Source: Sneathiella sp. HT1-7
GTDB lineage: Bacteria; Pseudomonadota; Alphaproteobacteria; Sneathiellales; Sneathiellaceae
Reading direction: 5' to 3'
NCBI RefSeq assembly: GCF_020731145.1
Contig: NZ_JAJFZN010000001.1
Coordinates: 744,001-808,000, forward strand
DNA: 64,000 nucleotides
Numbering within the stretch: the stretch's first letter is position 1; the number at the start of each line of letters is the position of its first letter. Both the position numbers and the translations under genes were made by a program. Under the pieces are notes generated by a model that saw nothing but the letters and a program-made list of their open reading frames with translations, made no database searches and was not told the origin of the DNA. Positions 58,412 through 64,000 of this stretch are shown one piece after another.

Positions 58412-60526
58412 ATGAAGAAGGCATCCAAAGGATCAGGTAGACGAAAGCCGGCCGCAGGGCCGGGCTCAAAAGCTTATCCGCAGCGCCCGAAGCCCGCGCG
58501 AAACAAGAAAAGCGCAAAAGCGACATCGAAGCGGAGTCCAAAAAAGTCGGCGGCACGCCGCCCGCGTAAAGGTGCGCAGAAATCCAGCGGCCTCTGGGGC
58601 CCGATTGTTAATTGGGGCGGGGCGGCTGTTCTCTGGGGCCTTTTGATTGGCGGGATTTTTATCGGCTATTTTGCCTATACCCTGCCCGACATTTCTGGCA
58701 TCGGCGAGATCGAGAAACGTCCCTCCATGGTGCTGCAAACCCGCGATGGTATCCGTTATTCGACCTATGGCGATCTTTATGGCGATATGCTCCCCATCGG
58801 AGCAATCCCGGAAAACATAAAGCAAGCCGTCCTTGCGACCGAGGACAGCCATTTCTACAATCATTTCGGCCTGAACCCGATCAGCCTTATCCGCGCGGCC
58901 TGGCGCAATTATGAAGCTGGGCGTGTTGTCCAAGGCGGCAGCACGATAACGCAGCAGCTCGCAAAAAACCTGTTTCTGACACCGGAGCGGACAATAGGGC
59001 GGAAAATCCGCGAAACCTTGCTCGCCTTCTGGCTTGAGGCAGAATATACGAAAGATGAAATTCTCGCGCTCTATCTTAACCGCATGTATTTCGGGTCCGG
59101 TACCTATGGCATCGATGCGGCCTCCCGAAAGTATTTCTCCCACCCGGCAACGGAACTGACCACGGCTGAGGCGGCAATGCTCGCGGGTCTTTTAAAGGCG
59201 CCAAGCTATTACGCCCCGACCCGCAACCTTGAACGGGCGCAGGATCGGGCCAGCATTGTTCTCGCCCGCATGGTGGATGAAGACTATCTCACCCCTGCAG
59301 AGGCGAAAAAACTTCGTGCCAAACCGGCGGTTCTTGTCAATGCCAGCCAGGATTTTCGCAATGTACGATATTTTGCGGACTGGGTGGTCAGCGAGGTGCA
59401 GGCCTATATCGGCAGGACGGACAAAGACCTGATAATCACCACGACGCTGGACCTTGGCATGCAGGGCAATGCGGAACGCGCGATCGAGACTCGGCTAAAA
59501 GCCGAAGGCGTGAAAATGGCCGTAAATCAGGGTGCTTTCGTTGCCATGACGCCGGATGGAGCCGTGAGTGCCATGGTCGGCGGACGGTCTTACGCCAAGT
59601 CTGTCTACAACCGGGCGACGGTTGCGCGGCGGCAGCCTGGATCGGTCTTCAAAACGATTGTTTATGCGGCTGCCTTTGAAAATGGCTTGTCACCTGACGA
59701 TATTTTCAATGATGGGCCGATAAATATCGACGGCTGGACCCCGAAAAACTATACCAAGCGCTATAACGGCGATATGAGCCTGCGGGAAGCCTACGCCCGG
59801 TCCATCAATACGGTCGCGGTGCGGGTGACGGAACGGGTTGGCCGCGACAAGGTTGCCGGAATGGCGAAAAACCTTGGCCTCACCGGCAATTTCCCGCTGC
59901 ATCCCTCCATTTCGCTCGGCACGTATGAAGTCTCCCTCCTTGAGATGACAGCCGCAAACGCGGTTATTGCGAACGGTGGGCGGGCAGTGCTGCCCTATGG
60001 TGTGCTTGAAATTCGCGAGAAAGACGGCCCCGTACTGTATCAACGGCAAACCTCCGGTCAGGGGCGGATCATCAGTGCAGGAACCATCAACAAAATGCGG
60101 GATGTCATGACCGCAACCATAAAATGGGGTACCGGCAAGGCCGCCAACCCGGGCTTTGCGGCGGCAGGCAAGACCGGCACGACACAGGACTACCGCGATG
60201 CCTGGTTTATCGGCTTTACGCCAGATCTGGTTGCCGGTGTCTGGTTTGGCAATGATGACGGATCGGCCACCAAGCGGGTGAACGGCAGCAACCTTCCCGC
60301 CGTAACCTGGAAAGATTTCATTACCCATTCGGAGACAAGTCAGGCAATTGCCTTCAGCAGGCAGGAGGAACAAAACTCCAGTTCGAGCATTTGGGATAAG
60401 ATCGTTCGGGCCTTTTCCAGCAAGAACGCCCCGGCGGCGGGTGGTGAGAGCCCCGCCAGCGACCCGAATACATCCGAAAAGAAGAATTCATTCGACTATA
60501 TGGATAAACAACGGCAGCAACCCTGA
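58412..60526 (+). CDS. Class A penicillin-binding protein (PBP1A family)
   Basis: The 704-residue protein has a 50-residue Lys/Arg-rich cytoplasmic tail, one membrane segment (about 62-84), a GT51 glycosyltransferase domain with Glu144 in ATEDSHFYNHFG and STITQQLAKN, and a transpeptidase domain with Ser411 and Lys414 (PGSVFK), Ser464-x-Asn466 and KTG at 587-589. It makes and crosslinks peptidoglycan in the periplasm. The C-terminus is a Ser/Pro-rich tail. I chose the ATG at 58412; a TTG at 58400 is possible. About 105 bases separate it from gyrB. Confidence 0.93.
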   Translation: MKKASKGSGRRKPAAGPGSKAYPQRPKPARNKKSAKATSKRSPKKSAARRPRKGAQKSSGLWGPIVNWGGAAVLWGLLIGGIFIGYFAYTLPDISGIGEIEKRPSMVLQTRDGIRYSTYGDLYGDMLPIGAIPENIKQAVLATEDSHFYNHFGLNPISLIRAAWRNYEAGRVVQGGSTITQQLAKNLFLTPERTIGRKIRETLLAFWLEAEYTKDEILALYLNRMYFGSGTYGIDAASRKYFSHPATELTTAEAAMLAGLLKAPSYYAPTRNLERAQDRASIVLARMVDEDYLTPAEAKKLRAKPAVLVNASQDFRNVRYFADWVVSEVQAYIGRTDKDLIITTTLDLGMQGNAERAIETRLKAEGVKMAVNQGAFVAMTPDGAVSAMVGGRSYAKSVYNRATVARRQPGSVFKTIVYAAAFENGLSPDDIFNDGPINIDGWTPKNYTKRYNGDMSLREAYARSINTVAVRVTERVGRDKVAGMAKNLGLTGNFPLHPSISLGTYEVSLLEMTAANAVIANGGRAVLPYGVLEIREKDGPVLYQRQTSGQGRIISAGTINKMRDVMTATIKWGTGKAANPGFAAAGKTGTTQDYRDAWFIGFTPDLVAGVWFGNDDGSATKRVNGSNLPAVTWKDFITHSETSQAIAFSRQEEQNSSSSIWDKIVRAFSSKNAPAAGGESPASDPNTSEKKNSFDYMDKQRQQP

Positions 60527-60535
60527 GGGATTGGA

Positions 60536-61747
60536 TTATTCCTCGTCAAATGTCTCTTGTCTTGTGCCATAAACCGTCAGACGGAAGACCAGAGCCGAAC
60601 TTACCCCCATCAGGCCGATGGAATAAACCATCGAAAACTGCGTCTGGTCATAGAAAAGCGCGATCATAAAGCCAAGGAAGGCCGCGAAACCAAGCATTAA
60701 AAAGCCCATCAAGGCCGAGGCGGAACCTGCTTTTTCGGGAAATGGCGCCATGGCGCCCGCCTGTGATTGGGGCAGGACGACCCCCATCCCGACCGTATAA
60801 ATAATCATCGGCAAGACGATGGCACTCACTGTGTTAAACCCCGCCCAAGCCGCCAGCACCATACTGCCGCCGCCAATGGCGCAAATCACTGTTCCCACTC
60901 CAACCGAGAAAGAAAGACCCTTCGCATGGGTCATCTTGGGGCCGAGCAGTGTCCCGCTCATAAATCCAAGTACGACGGCACCGAAAAAATAGCCAAAGTT
61001 CTCGGCACGCACACCAAGTACTTCAATGAGAACGAGGGGAGAGCCGGAAATAAAGGAGAAAAGCCCGCCAAAGCACAGTCCGCCCGTCAACGCATACCCC
61101 AAAAATTCGCGATGCCGGAGCAGTTCGAAATAGTTCCGGGCAATATGGCTGGGCCTTAGCGCGTTGGGGTTCTTCTCGGCAAGGGACTCATCGACAAGCA
61201 GCAAAGTCACCAGCCCGACAATCAAGGACACGAGGCCAAGCACGAAAAACACCGACTGCCAACCGTAAAAAGCGGCAATATATCCGCCCAAAACCGGCGC
61301 AATGGCGGGCGCAAGGCCCATAATCGTTCCCATTCGGGAAAGCTGCTGCGCCGCCTGTTCCCGCTTGAACAGATCGCGTACCATGGCGCGCGGTACGACA
61401 ATCGCCGCACATACGCCGAGCGCCTGAACAAAGCGCAATATCACCAACTGGTCGATTTGCACGGCAAATAAACAAGCGATGCTTGCCAAAACATAGATAA
61501 AAAGCCCGATGACAATGACCGGCTTGCGCCCGAACCGATCCGTCAATGGCCCGTAAATAAGCTGACACCCGCCAATACCGAAGGTAAAAATACTAAGCGT
61601 GAGCTGCACTTCCGCCGCGGTTGCGCTGAAAAATTCCGCCAGCTGCGGGAAGGTTGGCAGATACATGTCCGTCGACAACGGCCCAAGAGCTACCGCTGCC
61701 GCAAGATATAACGTAAAGGGAACAGAAGAAGGGGCAAGGCGTTTCAT
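60536..61747 (-). CDS. Bcr/CflA-family MFS multidrug transporter
   Basis: The 403-residue protein has twelve hydrophobic segments, LGPLSTDMYLPTFPQLAEFF at the start and IYGPLTDRFGRKPVI in loop 2-3, the hallmark of the Bcr/CflA group. It should export drugs or small metabolites using protons. The gene converges with the PBP gene with nine bases between. Confidence 0.93.
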   Translation of the reverse strand: MKRLAPSSVPFTLYLAAAVALGPLSTDMYLPTFPQLAEFFSATAAEVQLTLSIFTFGIGGCQLIYGPLTDRFGRKPVIVIGLFIYVLASIACLFAVQIDQLVILRFVQALGVCAAIVVPRAMVRDLFKREQAAQQLSRMGTIMGLAPAIAPVLGGYIAAFYGWQSVFFVLGLVSLIVGLVTLLLVDESLAEKNPNALRPSHIARNYFELLRHREFLGYALTGGLCFGGLFSFISGSPLVLIEVLGVRAENFGYFFGAVVLGFMSGTLLGPKMTHAKGLSFSVGVGTVICAIGGGSMVLAAWAGFNTVSAIVLPMIIYTVGMGVVLPQSQAGAMAPFPEKAGSASALMGFLMLGFAAFLGFMIALFYDQTQFSMVYSIGLMGVSSALVFRLTVYGTRQETFDEE

Positions 61748-61775
61748 GAAAGGCTTTCGAAAGAGAACGGAAATG

Positions 61776-62528
61776 TCATACTCCCTCTACTCTTTCAACG
61801 CCATACTTATGTAGATCCGCACCGTGCCTTTTCAGCCATTTTTTGGCTTGATCAACGCGCGGATGAATTTCGTCAACAAGCGCCCAAAAGGCGGCGGAAT
61901 GGTTCATATGCCGTAAATGCGCCACCTCATGGGCGACGATGTAGGTCATGACCTCCTCCGGCATCAGCAGTAAGCGCCAGGAAAAATTAAGGCGCCCGGT
62001 TGAGGAACAACTCCCCCAGCGTGACACCTGATCGCGGAGTGTAATGCCGCTATAACTCACGTCAATTTTCTCGGCATAGTCAGCGGCCCAGACGCTGATT
62101 TCAGTTTTTGCCATCTTGCGGGTCCAGTCCTTCATCCGGCGCGGTAGATGCTCTTCCCCGCCAGCAACATAGATATGCCCACCCTCTGCCCAGACAAATC
62201 CGCGTTGATCCGGAGCGTGAGTGATCCGATGCGGCCGACCCAGAAGAGGCAGCATGACGCCATCCCGAAATGGCACCGTTTCTGGTATCCTGTTGATATT
62301 GCTGGCAACCCAGTCAATTTCCTGACGCAGGAACGTCATGCCTGCCGCAAGCGAAGCGCGCTTCGGGAGAAGCAGGACAACGCCCCGCCGCGGATCGATC
62401 CGGAGCTTGATCCGTGCCGCACGGGGAGATCGTTTCACTTCGATGGAAATTTTCCGTCCGTCATAGACGAGATGCGGCGGGCAGCCCGCCACCAGTTGCA
62501 GATTGCGGCCGTTAGCCGACATCTTCAT
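61776..62528 (-). CDS. YgjP-type metal-dependent hydrolase (DUF45, WLM-like)
   Basis: The 250-residue protein has an [13 protein letters not shown] segment, a [22 protein letters not shown] motif and the zinc motif [20 protein letters not shown], as in YgjP/DUF45 metallopeptidase-like proteins. The substrate is unknown. It overlaps the YcgN-type gene by 17 bases; a second ATG two codons in would also fit. Confidence 0.88.
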   Translation of the reverse strand: MKMSANGRNLQLVAGCPPHLVYDGRKISIEVKRSPRAARIKLRIDPRRGVVLLLPKRASLAAGMTFLRQEIDWVASNINRIPETVPFRDGVMLPLLGRPHRITHAPDQRGFVWAEGGHIYVAGGEEHLPRRMKDWTRKMAKTEISVWAADYAEKIDVSYSGITLRDQVSRWGSCSSTGRLNFSWRLLLMPEEVMTYIVAHEVAHLRHMNHSAAFWALVDEIHPRVDQAKKWLKRHGADLHKYGVERVEGV

Positions 62529-62961
62529 CGGGCCAGTCGACGATATGATCTTCTAAATCACCCGCGCGCCGCTCTGAAATGGCGCGACCGCGCACCGATA
62601 TACCTGCCTGATGGACAGTATCAGGGTCATCGGAGACAAGCGGGTGCCACCAAGGCAGCGGTTTCCCCTCAGAAACCAACCGATATCCGCAGGTTTTCGG
62701 CATCCAGCGCAATTTCGGGATGATATCAGGAGTCAGGGTAATACAATCCGGTACAAGGCGGGAGCGTTCCGGATAACGGGTACATTTGCAACTTCCAAGG
62801 TCAAGCAACCGGCAAACAACGTCGGTATAGGCCAGCTCAAGCGTATCTTCGTCTTCCAGCTTCAGCAGGCAGCATTTACCGCAGCCGTCGCAGAGGGATT
62901 CCCACTGCGACGCCGTCATGTCTTCAAGCGCAACGGTCTCCCAGAATGGTTTTTCGCTCAC
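62512..62961 (-). CDS. YcgN/UPF0260-type cysteine-cluster protein
   Basis: The 149-residue protein has the family features: [47 protein letters not shown] and LPKTC-like [22 protein letters not shown]. The cysteine pattern suggests a metal or Fe-S site. The function is not known. It starts with GTG at 62961, six bases after the PHA depolymerase stop, with GAGG upstream. Confidence 0.9.
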   Translation of the reverse strand: MSEKPFWETVALEDMTASQWESLCDGCGKCCLLKLEDEDTLELAYTDVVCRLLDLGSCKCTRYPERSRLVPDCITLTPDIIPKLRWMPKTCGYRLVSEGKPLPWWHPLVSDDPDTVHQAGISVRGRAISERRAGDLEDHIVDWPDEDVG

Positions 62962-62967
62962 GCCACC

Positions 62968-64000
62968 TCAGACCTTTTTCGCTGGTTTACGCTGTGTCCG
63001 CGTTGCCGGTTTGGCCGCAGCCCGGGATTTCCGGGCGACCGGGGCCTTTGCAGACTTTACCGTTGCCGACACGGACGCCGCCTTTGCGGGCGTGGCCTTT
63101 TGAGGCGTCGATGTGTCAGCTGTTACCTTTACCGAAGAGGCTTTGGCCGTGGGCGTTTTAGCGCGAGACGGTTTTGCCGCTGTTTTCTGGGCGGTTGGCT
63201 TCGCACCATTCAATGTTTTGGATGGTGCGGCCTTTTTCGCAACCGGTTTTTTCACTGGTGCTTTTTTCACGGCTGGTTTTGCAACTGCAGGCTTTTCCGC
63301 AACGTTGGAGGCCGCCTCTGCCGAACCAGCTGTGATCCGGGCGCGGTTGCGTGGCTCATTATTGAGGATAAAGTCACTTATTCGCGGTGCAATCTCACTT
63401 CGGAACTTGCTGCCATTGAACACACCGTAGTGACCGACACCTTTTTGTTCATAATGGGCTTTCATGCTGTCTGGCAGATTACTACAGATATCATGGGCGG
63501 CAACGGTCTGGCCGATACCGGAAATATCATCAAGTTCGCCTTCAACTGTCATCAGTGCCGTTTTCTTGATCAGACCCGTGCGAACTGGTCGTTCGCCACG
63601 ATACATCATCTCTCCCTTGGCCAGCGCCTGCTTCTGGAACACAGTCTCGATCGTTTGAAGGTAATATTCTGCCGTTAGATCCATCACCGCATTATATTCG
63701 GAATAAAAGGCGCGATGCTTGTCCGCACTGTCGCCATCGCCTTCGACCAGATGATCGAACTGTTTCATATGGGCTTCCATATGGCGACCGAAATTCATGC
63801 TGACAAAACCGCTGAGCTGCAGAAAACCGGGATAAACACGCCGGAATGCACCGGGATAGCCGAGCGGAACATGGTTGATCACCGTATGTTCAAACCATTC
63901 GATGGAGTGGTTCATCGCAAGCTTGCAAGGATCCGTCGGGTGACGGCGAGTGTCAATCGGACTACCCATCAAAGTCATGGATAGGGGTGCGTTCGGATTA
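62968..64000 (-). CDS. phaZ: Intracellular PHA depolymerase with a histone H1-like tail, partial at N-terminus
   Basis: The frame runs open past the right edge (reading NPNAPLS before the first ATG), so the N-terminal part with the lipase-box serine is missing. The visible part starts with LTLMGSPIDTRRHPT, and contains TVEGELDDISG (catalytic Asp region) and the catalytic His in KGVGHYGVFNGSKFR, all matching intracellular PHB depolymerases (PhaZ). The final 120 or so residues (62968 to about 63333) are almost only Ala, Lys, Pro, Thr, Ser and Val with repeated AKP/KKP/KKA units, like histone H1 or the PhaF phasin tail. Such a tail is not part of the standard depolymerase. Confidence 0.88.
   Translation of the reverse strand, partial: NPNAPLSMTLMGSPIDTRRHPTDPCKLAMNHSIEWFEHTVINHVPLGYPGAFRRVYPGFLQLSGFVSMNFGRHMEAHMKQFDHLVEGDGDSADKHRAFYSEYNAVMDLTAEYYLQTIETVFQKQALAKGEMMYRGERPVRTGLIKKTALMTVEGELDDISGIGQTVAAHDICSNLPDSMKAHYEQKGVGHYGVFNGSKFRSEIAPRISDFILNNEPRNRARITAGSAEAASNVAEKPAVAKPAVKKAPVKKPVAKKAAPSKTLNGAKPTAQKTAAKPSRAKTPTAKASSVKVTADTSTPQKATPAKAASVSATVKSAKAPVARKSRAAAKPATRTQRKPAKKV

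Overview
The window is a continuous piece of a Gram-negative chromosome, and gene content and order point to an alphaproteobacterium. Indicators are a ChvG/ChvI-HprK-RapZ-PTS-AhcY block next to pckA, a short kinase-only HprK, AddAB instead of RecBCD, the AmgK/MurU peptidoglycan recycling pair, and a rhodanese-dnaA / dnaN-recF-gyrB replication block. A Rhodospirillales/Sneathiella-like lineage is my guess; the sequence alone cannot fix the genus. Coding density is high. I saw no tRNA, rRNA, insertion sequence, prophage or CRISPR array.

Region 1 (1-14436, all minus strand) is an exopolysaccharide locus. In transcription order it encodes an initiating undecaprenyl-phosphate sugar transferase, a Wzc/Wzz-type chain-length protein, a CpsD-like tyrosine kinase with a YYY tail, an exosortase fused to an EpsI domain, a polysaccharide pyruvyl transferase, a flippase, a hexapeptide acetyltransferase, an FrhB-like Fe-S protein, an O-antigen ligase/polymerase-like protein, a GT2 glycosyltransferase and an asparagine synthetase cut by the window edge. 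A VanZ-like protein follows on the other strand. Together these could start, build, decorate, flip, polymerise and export a pyruvylated or acetylated polymer. The exosortase implies sorted surface proteins encoded elsewhere.

Region 2 (14957-36246) is mostly housekeeping. It holds an unknown lipoprotein, dusC, amn, an alpha/beta hydrolase and trxA. A tightly overlapping operon tsaE-amgK-murU-addB-addA follows, preceded by a PAS sensor kinase. Then come ahcY and the regulatory set ptsH, EIIA, rapZ, hprK, chvG and chvI. Region 3 (36450-48785) has hugZ-like and pckA, an AEC transporter, a minus-strand run coaBC-dut-rrf2-cysK-moeB, ubiE-ubiB, and plus-strand mutM, an enoyl-CoA hydratase and rpsT.

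Region 4 (48786-64000) is the replication-initiation neighbourhood. A 479-base gap carries the rpsT terminator, one perfect DnaA box, a hairpin and a 14-base perfect palindrome ahead of a rhodanese gene that overlaps dnaA. A Cys-rich SufR-like regulator and an MFS exporter, divergent from each other, sit between dnaA and dnaN. Then come recF, gyrB, a class A penicillin-binding protein, a Bcr/CflA transporter, a YgjP-type metallohydrolase, a YcgN-type Cys-rich protein and a partial intracellular PHA depolymerase. That depolymerase carries a long Lys/Ala/Pro-rich, histone H1-like tail, the most unusual protein architecture in the window.
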